Source: UBA1447 sp002329225 | Lineage (GTDB): Bacteria; Bacillota; Clostridia; Oscillospirales; Acutalibacteraceae | DNA: 64,000 bases | Assembly: GCA_050946835.1 (NCBI GenBank) | Contig: JBMNVN010000008.1 | Location: 14,524-78,523 of the forward strand | Direction: 5' to 3' | Part shown: piece after piece, positions 33,189 through 42,104 of the stretch | Numbering within the stretch: the first letter of the stretch is position 1 | Layout: the number at the start of each line of letters is the position of its first letter | The notes under the pieces: model-generated | Database searches by the model: none | Told to the model about the DNA's origin: nothing | The model's input: only the letters and a program-made list of their open reading frames with translations | Program-made: the position numbers and the translations under genes

Positions 33189-33429
33189 AAAATCAGATAG
33201 CCTAAAAAAACTGAATAATGAAGACCAAAACAGATAATTTAAGCCACGCTTCCTAAACAAATCTGTTTAAGATTCTCCTCCGGGGCTCGACTGAGAGTGA
33301 TTTCTGTCAAACAACTCCGCCATTTCTTCAAATCTTAGCCACTCGGTTTCTTTTTCGGGGAGAGGTACTTATACAGAAAGTCAAGTTTTCTGTCTTTGCA
33401 AATGATAACTTCATTATTCATAAAATATT

Positions 33430-33473
33430 ATCAGCCTGACCGTACGCAGGGCGTTGGTTCGGCTGATTTTTTA
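33430..33473 (+). terminator. hairpin with T-run
   Basis: ATCAGCC (33430-33436) pairs with GGCTGAT (33461-33467), extended by GACC/GGTT, followed by Ts. It probably ends transcription entering from the element. Confidence 0.55.
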
Positions 33474-33501
33474 TAAAATCATTGCAGTTTTTTCCGGTTT
33501 T

Positions 33502-33530
33502 ATAGTATCATTATTACGGTATGATACTAT
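33502..33530 (+). promoter_or_regulatory. palindromic operator before the arabinofuranosidase gene
   Basis: ATAGTATCAT (33502-33511) and ATGATACTAT (33521-33530) form a perfect inverted repeat with a 9-base centre, 21 bases before the start codon. The centre and right arm contain -10-like sequence. A sugar-responsive repressor is the likely binder, but no regulator gene is adjacent. Confidence 0.65.
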
Positions 33531-33551
33531 ATCAACAAAGTGAGGTATATT

Positions 33552-36284
33552 ATGAAATACCATGTAGGACAATTTTTCAAAAAAATATGCGCAGTATTTT
33601 TATCATTCTTAATGACTATATCAACTGCAATTTTCGGAAAAGAAATTGAGCCTCCCGTTGAGACAGAAGGCAACTTCATCACCGAATACAGCAAAGAAAA
33701 CGCCGATTATTTTTTAGCTGTTGATGCGGAAGATGAAATTCACGATATCAGTGATCTGCTTTTCGGTATCTTTTTTGAAGATATCAACTTTGCGGCTGAC
33801 GGCGGTCTTTACGCTGAAATGGTTGTAAACCGTTCATTTGAATTTACCGACCTTGCAAAAGACGATGAATTTTACGGATGGTCAGTCGCAGGCGAAACAA
33901 ACGCAGAAGTTATAATTGACGACACTGAAAACTGTCTTAATGAAAACAACACCAATTATCTTGTTTTAAATAACAATTCGCAAACTTTGGCAGGTGTTAA
34001 AAATGTCGGTTTTCTTGACGGTATGGCAATTGAGAAAGATGCAAAATATAATTTCTCAGTTTATGCAAAGTCGACTACAGAAAGCGACAGCTTAACTGTC
34101 CGCCTTTGCGTTGGCGACGAGGTTGTTGCACAAGCTGAAACGGCAATGTTAAACAGCATTTGGACCAAATATGATTTAGAGCTTACCTCCACAACAACTG
34201 CAAGTCAGAATGTAACTTTGCAGGTGCTTACCGAAGGCGAAGAAGTACATCTTGATATGATTTCACTTTTCCCTGAGGACACCTACAAGGGCAGAAAAAA
34301 CGGTTTGAGAAAAGATTTATCTCTTTTACTCGAAGAGTTAGAGCCTAAATTCCTGCGTTTTCCGGGCGGTTGCGTTATCGAGGGTTACACAAAAGAAACA
34401 TCTTATGTTTGGAAAGATTCTCTCGCAGTGGGCAAAGACGGTTTACCGCTTGCATTTGACGGCACATACGGAAATGTAGCTGCAAGAAATCAAGGCGAAA
34501 ACATTTGGACAGACCACTCTGCAACAGATGACCCGTGGCCGTGCTTTATGACTTACGGACTTGGTTTTTACGAGTATTTCCTTCTGGCTGAGGATTTAGG
34601 TGCAATCGGCGTACCCGTTATAAATTGCGGCCTTTTCTGTCAAATGAGAGGTTGCGGGCCCGTTGATATGGCCACTGATGAATTCAGGCAATATGTTCAG
34701 GATATGCACGATTTAATTGAATTCTGTCGCGGTAACGAGAATTCAACATGGGGTAAAGTACGAGTTTCACTCGGCCACGAAGAACCTTTTGAGCTTAAAT
34801 ATATCTGCATCGGCAACGAGAACGAGGGCGAAGTTTATTTTGAAAGATATCAAGCTTTCCTTGATTCGTTCAACACCGAGAAAGAAAAAAATCCGGAATT
34901 ATATGAGGGCATCGAGCTTATTTATTCAGCAGGCGCATCCGACGGCTCACACAGCGGGAACTACATCAGAGCATATGAATATGCAAAAACCCAAGTAGGC
35001 GAAAACGGCAATATCAATGATTTTGCCGGTGCAATAGACCAGCATTATTACAACGAACCGCAGTGGTTTTTTAAAAACACAGACTATTATGATGAGGAAA
35101 ATTATAAGAGAAATGTTAACGAGATGACGGATACCCTTTATGGCGGTGCGATTCAAGTTTTCCTCGGTGAATATGCTGCAAGGTCAAACAAGCTTGAGGC
35201 AGCCCTTGCAGAAGCGGCTTATATGACCGGACTTGAGCGAAACGGCGACATTGTCAGAATGGCGTCCTACGCCCCCCTTTTCGGCAACAACACCGCATGT
35301 CATTGGGCACCTGACCTCATCTGGTTTGCAAACACAAGGGCGCTCGGTTCAATCAATTACTATGTTCAAAAGTTATTTTCTATAAACGCAGGCACAAAGC
35401 TTTTATCTTCAACCTTTGAGGGTGCAGGAATTCCTCAGGAAGATTTGAAGGGCAGAGTTGGTGTCGGCACATGGTACACAGAGGCCGAGTTCGACAATGT
35501 AAAAATTGTCGACAACAACACGGGCAAAACTCTCGGCTCCGACAAATTTACAATACCGAATTTCTGGTGGAATTGGGACAATGTAAATAACGGTAACTTC
35601 AAAATCAAAAACGGCAAGCTTGTGCATGAAGGTGTATGGATGCAATACTGTGAAACCGGTGACATCGCATATTTCGGCAACGAAAATTGGTCAAACTACA
35701 CATTCACAGTTGACGCAACAAAGACCGACGGCGATGAAGGTTTTCTTGTGGCAGTTGCCGTAGGCGATAAGCATAACAACTTCTTCTGGAATATCGGCGG
35801 ATGGAATAACACAACTTCATGCTTACAGGAAATTGAAAACGGCATCAAGACCGGTAAAATCGCAGGCACAACAAAGCCCTTTGAAGTTGAAACAGGTAAA
35901 ACATACAAATTAAAGGTTGTTGTTGACGGCACAAAAATTCAGTGCTACATTGACGGCGAGTTATATATTGATTACGATAATGCGGCAACTGCAGAGGCAG
36001 AAACTTACCACGTGGTAAGCAAAGATGACAACGGTGATATTATCATAAAATTTGTCAACCGAACAGGCCGCGCACAGACAACTGCAATTGACTTAGGCAA
36101 TGCAAATATTTCTTCAACTGCAGAAATTAATCAGGTCAAAGGCGACAGATTAGATAACGAAAACCACCTCTGGCTTGAAGAGGATTGTATTATGGAAGAA
36201 TTTACACTCGACGGTGTTTCAAACAAATTTAACTACACACTCCCCGCTTACTCTGTTACTTCAATAAGACTTAAAACGGCATAA
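33552..36284 (+). CDS. secreted GH51 alpha-L-arabinofuranosidase
   Basis: 910 residues from the ATG at 33552 (GAGG 6 bases upstream). The N-terminal hydrophobic segment (about 8-26) is a signal or anchor. The GH51 catalytic acid/base is Glu423 in YICIGNENEGE, and the nucleophile is Glu540 in FLGEYAAR. A jelly-roll region (about 110-240) precedes the barrel. A concanavalin/LamG-like insert (about 650-800) splits the C-terminal beta domain, as in some gut-bacterial enzymes. It removes arabinose from plant polysaccharides. Codon use is more AT-rich than the neighbouring chromosomal genes, hinting at transfer. Confidence 0.88.
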   Translation: MKYHVGQFFKKICAVFLSFLMTISTAIFGKEIEPPVETEGNFITEYSKENADYFLAVDAEDEIHDISDLLFGIFFEDINFAADGGLYAEMVVNRSFEFTDLAKDDEFYGWSVAGETNAEVIIDDTENCLNENNTNYLVLNNNSQTLAGVKNVGFLDGMAIEKDAKYNFSVYAKSTTESDSLTVRLCVGDEVVAQAETAMLNSIWTKYDLELTSTTTASQNVTLQVLTEGEEVHLDMISLFPEDTYKGRKNGLRKDLSLLLEELEPKFLRFPGGCVIEGYTKETSYVWKDSLAVGKDGLPLAFDGTYGNVAARNQGENIWTDHSATDDPWPCFMTYGLGFYEYFLLAEDLGAIGVPVINCGLFCQMRGCGPVDMATDEFRQYVQDMHDLIEFCRGNENSTWGKVRVSLGHEEPFELKYICIGNENEGEVYFERYQAFLDSFNTEKEKNPELYEGIELIYSAGASDGSHSGNYIRAYEYAKTQVGENGNINDFAGAIDQHYYNEPQWFFKNTDYYDEENYKRNVNEMTDTLYGGAIQVFLGEYAARSNKLEAALAEAAYMTGLERNGDIVRMASYAPLFGNNTACHWAPDLIWFANTRALGSINYYVQKLFSINAGTKLLSSTFEGAGIPQEDLKGRVGVGTWYTEAEFDNVKIVDNNTGKTLGSDKFTIPNFWWNWDNVNNGNFKIKNGKLVHEGVWMQYCETGDIAYFGNENWSNYTFTVDATKTDGDEGFLVAVAVGDKHNNFFWNIGGWNNTTSCLQEIENGIKTGKIAGTTKPFEVETGKTYKLKVVVDGTKIQCYIDGELYIDYDNAATAEAETYHVVSKDDNGDIIIKFVNRTGRAQTTAIDLGNANISSTAEINQVKGDRLDNENHLWLEEDCIMEEFTLDGVSNKFNYTLPAYSVTSIRLKTA

Positions 36285-36289
36285 AAATT

Positions 36290-36327
36290 ATCCCTCAGTT
36301 TCCGTTTTGAACTGAGGGATTTTTTAT
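36290..36327 (+). terminator. terminator of the arabinofuranosidase gene
   Basis: TCCCTCAGTT (36291-36300) pairs with AACTGAGGGA (36310-36319), followed by TTTTTTA. Confidence 0.9.
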
Positions 36328-36436
36328 TCAAGCAATGTAATAATTTGCACGGGCCACACACGCTGCCCGAAAGTCTGTGGGCACAGGTTGGATTTTTCAG
36401 TCCAAGTGCTTTTTATTTCTGCCCAAAGGGCTAGTG

Positions 36437-37330
36437 TTATTGAATATTATTATCGTTCGGGGTTGTTTTTTTATCGGGGATTATCGTACCGTTTACCGCC
36501 ACTTCAAGCCTGATTTTGTTAAGGTCGCTGATAAAGCTTTGGAGCAGAATTTTTTCACGTGTAAATGCCTTCCGCACATAGTTAATAAGGGTAATCATGC
36601 AAAGCGTAAGGGGGATTAGCGCAACTATGAGGGAAGGAGCCGGACGGAAATTCAGATTATAATCGGCAAATAACTTTATCAAAAAGCCCAGGAACAGCAC
36701 AAGTACGGGGCCTAAGTATGTAGGTATCAAGGGGAACGAGGATGCCTTTTTAATTTCAGCTTCCGCACACTTAATCAGGTCATCTATCACGCAAAGCGTC
36801 TTGTCACCGGAATTAGATGCTTCAAGCAGTTTTGCCAGATGCTTCTTTAGCCGGTTTTCTCTGATAACAGACTCAAATTCAAGATTGGGGTTCCGATAAC
36901 TGTCCACAAGATAAACAGTTCCCAGGATAGTCAAAGGGAATGTGAGCCAGTGAGAAAAGGCGGCACCGAGAATCCCCTTTTCTATTAATACCCGAAATAT
37001 TAAATAAATAGGAATAATCACCAAAGTTAATATTTCTACAACAGACTTATTTCTCCAACGCTTAAGTAAAGATGAAAATAAGAAATACAGTATAAAAACC
37101 AACAGCAATTGGTTAGCTATGACAAAAGTAGCAACGAATCCCGACCACAGATTCTCTCCTCTAAGTATAAAACCGAAAGCATCAACAAAAGACTCCGCTG
37201 ATGAATTATGGATATTTTTGTCTAAAACATGGATTAAGTTCAAGTTAAACAGAAAAACAGCCAGTATCATTGTAAAAATTGACGTTGGAGAAACGGGTTT
37301 ACGGTAACTGTCGATTATCTCTTTATACAT
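36437..37330 (-). CDS. membrane protein of unknown function
   Basis: 297 residues from the ATG at 37330, 6 bases after GGAGG. Four TM segments in the N-terminal half (about 16-140) are followed by a cytoplasmic charged stretch with LLEASNSGDKTLCVIDDLIK (about 165-190) and two more TM helices (about 200-255). I do not recognise the family. No operon partner; the divergent or convergent neighbours are unrelated. Confidence 0.7.
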   Translation of the reverse strand: MYKEIIDSYRKPVSPTSIFTMILAVFLFNLNLIHVLDKNIHNSSAESFVDAFGFILRGENLWSGFVATFVIANQLLLVFILYFLFSSLLKRWRNKSVVEILTLVIIPIYLIFRVLIEKGILGAAFSHWLTFPLTILGTVYLVDSYRNPNLEFESVIRENRLKKHLAKLLEASNSGDKTLCVIDDLIKCAEAEIKKASSFPLIPTYLGPVLVLFLGFLIKLFADYNLNFRPAPSLIVALIPLTLCMITLINYVRKAFTREKILLQSFISDLNKIRLEVAVNGTIIPDKKTTPNDNNIQ

Positions 37331-37597
37331 AGAGCGCCTCCGATTTAAATTAAGATGAAGGAAAAACACCTTGTGGCAAATAGGTGGTGGGCGTTTTTAT
37401 GTGGTTTTGCCCACGATATTAACCATAAATATTCTAAATCTCAAATGCTATACTAACCCAGGCGAGCGAAACTGTCAACAGAAATAAAGCCGGATAGCGG
37501 TAAAATCGCCTGATTAAAGGTATATACCAAACCTTACGAGCAAATCTTATTAACGCCTGTATGGGCAGCACGGGAAATAAGTTTTTCCAACGCACCG
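37331..37597. other. intergenic gap
   Basis: 267 bases with no recognised gene or structured element. It separates the membrane-protein gene from the ribosylglycohydrolase gene on the same strand. Confidence 0.5.
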
Positions 37598-38602
37598 CTA
37601 TTGATGAGTGTTTCCGCTTTCCGCAGTTCTTCTCTCCACCGCCGCATCCGCAAGCTCATCCAACCTCACTCTGACATCCGGTGCGAGCGCTTCCGACCAG
37701 CGGGGCGGAATTGCCTCATACCCGCAGTAAGCTCCCGCCAGTCCTCCGGTAATAGCCGCTATTGTGTCGGCATCTCCGCCGAAGTTCGCCGCATCCGCAA
37801 CCGCCTTTTCAAAGCTTTCCGCTTGCAAAAAGAAGTAAACCGCACACTTCATGCTGTCCACCACATATCCGCCCGGTTTCAGCTTATCTTGCTCCCCTTT
37901 AAGCTTTTTGGTGTCATATATTGTTCCTTTCAGGATACGGCGGAAAGCGGTGTCCTTTTTTTCTTTCTTCTTCGCTTCATCGGCGCCGTTGGCAGACGTG
38001 CGTTCAATCTCAATAAAGGAATGGACAATCCGAGTGTAGAGCTTGCAGGCTTCATCGCTCTCATCATCCCAGTGGGTCATTCTGCCTATATCCGACGCCT
38101 TTTGCACGGCTTCCTGACTGTCCCGGTAAAAAAGCCCCGGAAAAACTGTCCGCATTAGCGCTCCGTTTCCTCCGCTGTGTTTGCCGTTCTTGACCGCCGT
38201 GTTCATGCTTGCGTCTTTCCACCGGGCAAAAGTCGGCCTGTCCGCCGTTTTTGACTTTTCATCTTCCGCCTTACTGCGTGCTCCCCGAATACTTGAACTG
38301 CAGGTTCCTCCTATATCCTTTGGACCGCTGTTCGCCCATTTAATAAATCGTGCCCCGACTTCTTCTACGGGCTCATTCGGATTCGCAACAATACCTTCCG
38401 CCACCGCAAGCGTCATTTGGGTATCATCGGTGATTTCCCCCGGTTCCGTATTGAGCCAGCCGCCGCCTATCATCTCGGCGACATACCCGTGCTCATTCTT
38501 AATTTCTTCCGCGCTCATAAACTCCAACGGCGCTCCTAAGGCATCCCCTACCGCAACGCCGTATAAGGCTCCTTTTATTGCGTTCCTCACCCTGTTTATC
38601 AT
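37598..38602 (-). CDS. ADP-ribosylglycohydrolase family protein
   Basis: 334 residues. It has the dinuclear-metal motifs of the DraG/ARH family: GVAVGDALGAPLEF near the start, TDDTQMTLAVAEG (about 63-75), and GGDADTIAAITGGLAGA (about 275-291). These enzymes remove ADP-ribose from proteins or nucleic acids; some members act on other ribosyl substrates. GGAGGAG precedes the ATG. It is monocistronic and divergent from metY. Confidence 0.9.
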   Translation of the reverse strand: MINRVRNAIKGALYGVAVGDALGAPLEFMSAEEIKNEHGYVAEMIGGGWLNTEPGEITDDTQMTLAVAEGIVANPNEPVEEVGARFIKWANSGPKDIGGTCSSSIRGARSKAEDEKSKTADRPTFARWKDASMNTAVKNGKHSGGNGALMRTVFPGLFYRDSQEAVQKASDIGRMTHWDDESDEACKLYTRIVHSFIEIERTSANGADEAKKKEKKDTAFRRILKGTIYDTKKLKGEQDKLKPGGYVVDSMKCAVYFFLQAESFEKAVADAANFGGDADTIAAITGGLAGAYCGYEAIPPRWSEALAPDVRVRLDELADAAVERRTAESGNTHQ

Positions 38603-38720
38603 ATGCTCTCCTCCATCGGCTCATTTTACGCCTTTGCATCTATATTTTAACCTATGCTGTGCAATTTTGCCCGCTTTTATGCAAATTCTCTTTTCACAAA
38701 GCTTTACAAGCCTGATCATC

Positions 38721-38749
38721 TTGGTCATATGTGTTAATATGCGTATAAT
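38721..38749 (+). promoter_or_regulatory. metY promoter
   Basis: TTGGTC (38721-38726), a 17-base spacer and a perfect TATAAT (38744-38749). About 110 bases of leader follow, with a CACGC...GCGTG pairing, but no SAM riboswitch or T-box is recognised. Confidence 0.7.
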
Positions 38750-38865
38750 GAGGTACACGGATAATAATACTTCAAACTACTTTACTTCCACGCCGCAAAG
38801 TGTTATAACTTGAAGCGTGAAAATAAGATTGTATATTCTTTCACGGCACAAGGAGGACATTCAAT

Positions 38866-40146
38866 ATGAAAAACTACAAACTTGCAACTCTATGCACCCA
38901 CGGCGGATACACGCCCGGCAACGGTGAACCGAGAACGGTACCGATTGTCCAGTCCACCACATTTAAATATGATTCTTCAGCCGATATGGCGGATTTATTC
39001 GACCTCAAAGCAAGCGGATATTTTTACACCAGACTTGCCAACCCCACCAATGACGCCGTGGCAAAAAAGATTACCGCCCTTGAAGGCGGCGTTGCCGGTA
39101 TCCTCACATCCTCCGGTCAGGCAGCCACATTCTACGCCTTGATGAATATATCAAAAGCCGGCGACCACATCATATCATCTTCCGCCATATACGGCGGCAC
39201 ATACAACCTGTTGGCCCACACCATGAGGGACATGGGGATTGAAGTGACCTTTGTAGACCCTCATATTTCGGAAGATGAGTTGCAAAGCAAGTTTAAAGAG
39301 AACACCAAGGCCGTCTTCGGCGAAACATTGTCCAACCCCTCGCTTGATGTTTTGGATATAGAAAGATTTGCAAAAGCGGCGCACGACAACGGAGTACCGC
39401 TGATTATAGACAACACCTTCCCGACCCCCATTTTTTGCAGACCATTTGAATGGGGAGCCGATATAGTCATGCACTCCACCACCAAGTATATGAACGGCAG
39501 CGCCAATTCCGTCGGCGGTGCAATCATAGATTCCGGGAATTTTGATTTTGAAAAATATGCCGATAAATATCCGGGTCTAACCACACCCGATGAAACATAT
39601 CACGGAACGGTATTTACAAAAGCTTTCGGTAAAGCGGCCTACATCACCAAAATGACAACCACGCTCATGAGGGATTTGGGCAGCATCCCCTCACCTCAAA
39701 ACGCTTTTTACCTTGATATCGGCCTTGAAACCCTGCACCTGAGGATGGAAAGGCATTTTGAAAACGCCTTAAAGGTAGCAACTTACCTTAAAGATAATCC
39801 CAAAATAAGCTGGGTACAATTCCCCCACCTTAAAGATAATTCCGAATATGAGCTTGCTCAAAAATATCTCCCGAACGGTTCTTCCGGAGTGCTGTCATTC
39901 GGCATAAAGGGCGGCAGAGCCGTGGCGGCCAGGTTTATGGATTCTTTAAAACTTGCAACTGTGGAAACCCACGTTGCGGAAACCAAAACCTGTGTGCTTC
40001 ACCCCGCAAGCGCCACACACAGGCAGATGAATGAGGAGGAGCTTCTGGCCGCCGGAGTAAAGCCGGATTTGATAAGGTTCAGCGTAGGAATAGAAGATGC
40101 TGACGATATCATAGCCGACATCGAGCAGGCGTTGGCTAAGGTGTGA
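38866..40146 (+). CDS. metY: O-acetylhomoserine sulfhydrylase
   Basis: 426 residues, the usual length of the PLP enzyme that makes homocysteine from O-acetylhomoserine and sulfide. The start block (LCTHGGYTPGNGEPRTVPI) and SGQAATFYALMN are typical. The PLP lysine is Lys207 in MHSTTKYMNGSANSVGG. Cystathionine gamma-synthases are shorter, which supports metY. AGGAGG precedes the ATG. Its substrate derives from the hom product at 9.5-10.8 kb. Confidence 0.92.
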   Translation: MKNYKLATLCTHGGYTPGNGEPRTVPIVQSTTFKYDSSADMADLFDLKASGYFYTRLANPTNDAVAKKITALEGGVAGILTSSGQAATFYALMNISKAGDHIISSSAIYGGTYNLLAHTMRDMGIEVTFVDPHISEDELQSKFKENTKAVFGETLSNPSLDVLDIERFAKAAHDNGVPLIIDNTFPTPIFCRPFEWGADIVMHSTTKYMNGSANSVGGAIIDSGNFDFEKYADKYPGLTTPDETYHGTVFTKAFGKAAYITKMTTTLMRDLGSIPSPQNAFYLDIGLETLHLRMERHFENALKVATYLKDNPKISWVQFPHLKDNSEYELAQKYLPNGSSGVLSFGIKGGRAVAARFMDSLKLATVETHVAETKTCVLHPASATHRQMNEEELLAAGVKPDLIRFSVGIEDADDIIADIEQALAKV

Positions 40147-40184
40147 GAAGTTCGGCAAAAAGGAACTTTTAAAAACAATACGGC

Positions 40185-40222
40185 AAATCCGTAGACACTT
40201 AACAGGTGACTACGGATTTTTT
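40185..40222 (+). terminator. metY terminator
   Basis: AAATCCGTAG (40185-40194) pairs with CTACGGATTT (40210-40219), with a T tail. Confidence 0.85.
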
Positions 40223-40265
40223 GATTGCCTATCGACCGGTTATTAGAAAACTAAGAGTTTTCCCC

Positions 40266-40796
40266 TCACTTCTCCTCTTTCGGTTTGCGGAACAATATCT
40301 TGCTCACCGGGAAGTAGGCAAAAAACTGTATGGCGCTGCACACCATTGCGGCGATATTGGCGGAAAGCTGTCCGTTTACGCCTTTGCTGATAAAAAGCGT
40401 GTTCAGTGTCGGTGACAGCCAAGCGGAAAAACAAATCAGTGCAATTGTAAAGACGATGTAAATGGGCAGGGTTACGGCGATGTTCGCACCGCTTTTGAAG
40501 GTTTTTTCGCGGTTTACAAAAAACGCCACAATCTGTGCCAAAATGTTGGAAACATTAAAGGCGATAAAATAGCCCAACCCGCCGGATACCACAAGCCCGG
40601 CATCATCTTTATTTACGGGGTAATTGAACATTAATTTGCTGAAAGGTTCGTTGAACATCTCTTTTATGAAGGGCAGCAAAAGAAAAATGTTCAGCAGGCC
40701 GTATTGAACAATCATTGCCAAAAGAGAAACAAAGATAAATTTAATAAACTGCCAAAGAGTTTTTTTACCGGCGCCGGTTTTAGCTTCATCAGACAT
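40266..40796 (-). CDS. GtrA-family membrane protein
   Basis: 176 residues from the ATG at 40796 (GGAG 6 bases upstream). Four TM segments in the GtrA pattern (FIKFIFVSLLAMIVQYGLLN; NVSNILAQIVAFFVNREKTF). GtrA-like proteins help move lipid-linked sugars across the membrane or act with glycosyltransferases. An insert between TM1 and TM2 (about 50-75) makes it longer than usual. It is divergent from the polysaccharide operon and may serve the same pathway. Confidence 0.82.
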   Translation of the reverse strand: MSDEAKTGAGKKTLWQFIKFIFVSLLAMIVQYGLLNIFLLLPFIKEMFNEPFSKLMFNYPVNKDDAGLVVSGGLGYFIAFNVSNILAQIVAFFVNREKTFKSGANIAVTLPIYIVFTIALICFSAWLSPTLNTLFISKGVNGQLSANIAAMVCSAIQFFAYFPVSKILFRKPKEEK

Positions 40797-40882
40797 GAAC
40801 TTCTCCGTTCCGCTCCCACAGAGGAGCTTTTTATTTTTTTGTTCCGCTCCGTTGAGTAAGTTGTTCCGAGTTTTACGCAGAA

Positions 40883-40911
40883 ATTTTACCACAGGGATGA
40901 CATCTTATCAA
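40883..40911 (-). promoter_or_regulatory. promoter of the GtrA gene
   Basis: Minus-strand TTGATA (40906-40911), a 17-base spacer and TAAAAT (40883-40888), 87 bases before the start. Confidence 0.65.
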
Positions 40912-40920
40912 GGCGGTTGA

Positions 40921-40949
40921 TTGACAAAGTCGAGGGCGTTAATTACAAT
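40921..40949 (+). promoter_or_regulatory. promoter of the polysaccharide operon
   Basis: TTGACA (40921-40926), a 17-base spacer and TACAAT (40944-40949), 46 bases before the first gene. It lies nearly back-to-back with the GtrA promoter, so the two may be co-regulated. Confidence 0.75.
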
Positions 40950-40994
40950 CATTTAGTACATTTACGGCATCAAATACTGCGGTTGTGAAGCGGA

Positions 40995-42104
40995 ATGAAT
41001 TCAGACAATGTTTATATGAATAATCGGGGCAAATCGGGCCTTTATTCTCTGCTTGTCAGGGCTTATTCTTCCTTTGCTTTTACGGTAAAAAATCCGAGCC
41101 TGACTTTTCCGCTGTTCGGTTTTGCCGCACGGCGGATTTTTGAACGAAAAAAATACATTTTTCTGTTGGCTTCACCTACCCATAACAACATGGGTGACCA
41201 AACGATTGCCTGTGCTATGGCAAAATGGAGCGAAATGTATTTTGGGGAATACGCTTACAAAAGCTTTGACGACGGGATTTACAAAGACTGGGCTTACTTT
41301 GATTTTTTAAGGCTTGTAATCCGAAAAAGGGATATGATTTTCCTCCGGGGCGGAGGCAGTGTCGGGGACAGATACTCGGGTTACGAGGAATTTGTCCGCT
41401 ATGTGCTGAAAAGTTATCCTGAAAACAAAATCGTCATGTTCCCTCAGTCCGTTTTTTTCACTCATACTCCAACAGGGGAAAAGGAAAAAGCAAAAACGGC
41501 TGCGGCCTATGACGCTCATCCGAATTTTACACTATTCACAAGGGACGAAACAAGCTACACCTTGGCTAAATCCATGCTGCGCCGCACAAAGGTGAGCCTC
41601 TGCCCGGATATTGCCATGTACCTGTTCGGAACTTATTCCCCTGAAAAATATGAGCGTAGCGGAGTCTTTTTCTGCCTGAGGGTGGACGGCGAAAACCGCT
41701 ATTCAAAAGAACAGCTTTCCGCTATGATTAAAGCAGTTAAAAGCAGCCGCAATGTGACCGTAGGCGATATGGGTGCGGAAAGCAAAGTTAACGATGAAAA
41801 CCGGGAAGCGGAGATTAAAAAACTGCTGGCCCGATTTTCCAAAAGCCGTGTTGCCGTAACGGACAGATTCCACGGTGTTATCAGCGCCGTTTTGACCGGC
41901 ACGCCCTGTATTGCCCTGCGTTCGGCGGACCACAAAATCATATCCGGTATAAAATGGTTTAAAGACCTTGACTTCGTTTTTTACGCTTCCTCTCCCGAAG
42001 AGGTTCCCGAACTAATAGAAAAAGCAATGCCCCTAGACAATGCTGAGCCGCCCGATTTCAGCCCTTATTTTGATAAACTGTTTGAGGAAATCGCCAATGG
42101 ATAA
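40995..42104 (+). CDS. polysaccharide pyruvyl transferase family protein
   Basis: 369 residues. The PS_pyruv_trans fold is marked by the start of the domain (LLASPTHNNMGDQTIA, about 55-70), the glycine-rich FLRGGGSVGDRY (about 115-126) and TDRFHGVISAVLTGTP near residue 290. These enzymes add pyruvate ketals to glycans or transfer sugars in capsule synthesis. First gene of a four-gene operon in which each gene overlaps the next. The ribosome site is weak (GAAGCGGA). Confidence 0.87.
   Translation: MNSDNVYMNNRGKSGLYSLLVRAYSSFAFTVKNPSLTFPLFGFAARRIFERKKYIFLLASPTHNNMGDQTIACAMAKWSEMYFGEYAYKSFDDGIYKDWAYFDFLRLVIRKRDMIFLRGGGSVGDRYSGYEEFVRYVLKSYPENKIVMFPQSVFFTHTPTGEKEKAKTAAAYDAHPNFTLFTRDETSYTLAKSMLRRTKVSLCPDIAMYLFGTYSPEKYERSGVFFCLRVDGENRYSKEQLSAMIKAVKSSRNVTVGDMGAESKVNDENREAEIKKLLARFSKSRVAVTDRFHGVISAVLTGTPCIALRSADHKIISGIKWFKDLDFVFYASSPEEVPELIEKAMPLDNAEPPDFSPYFDKLFEEIANG

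Larger units (their letters stand above)
33075..33551. other. right boundary of the second element
   Basis: 477 bases. It holds the tandem TGGCAAC repeats (33168-33188), a 7-base GCGTGGC/GCCACGC inverted pair (33165-33171 and 33243-33249), a possible RhuM fragment on minus (about 33270-33370), a terminator-like hairpin and the arabinofuranosidase operator. Confidence 0.5.

Noticed and set aside
38620..38865. Possible SAM riboswitch or T-box before metY
   Set aside because: The leader has only a short CACGC/GCGTG pairing. Neither the SAM riboswitch core nor a T-box sequence is present.
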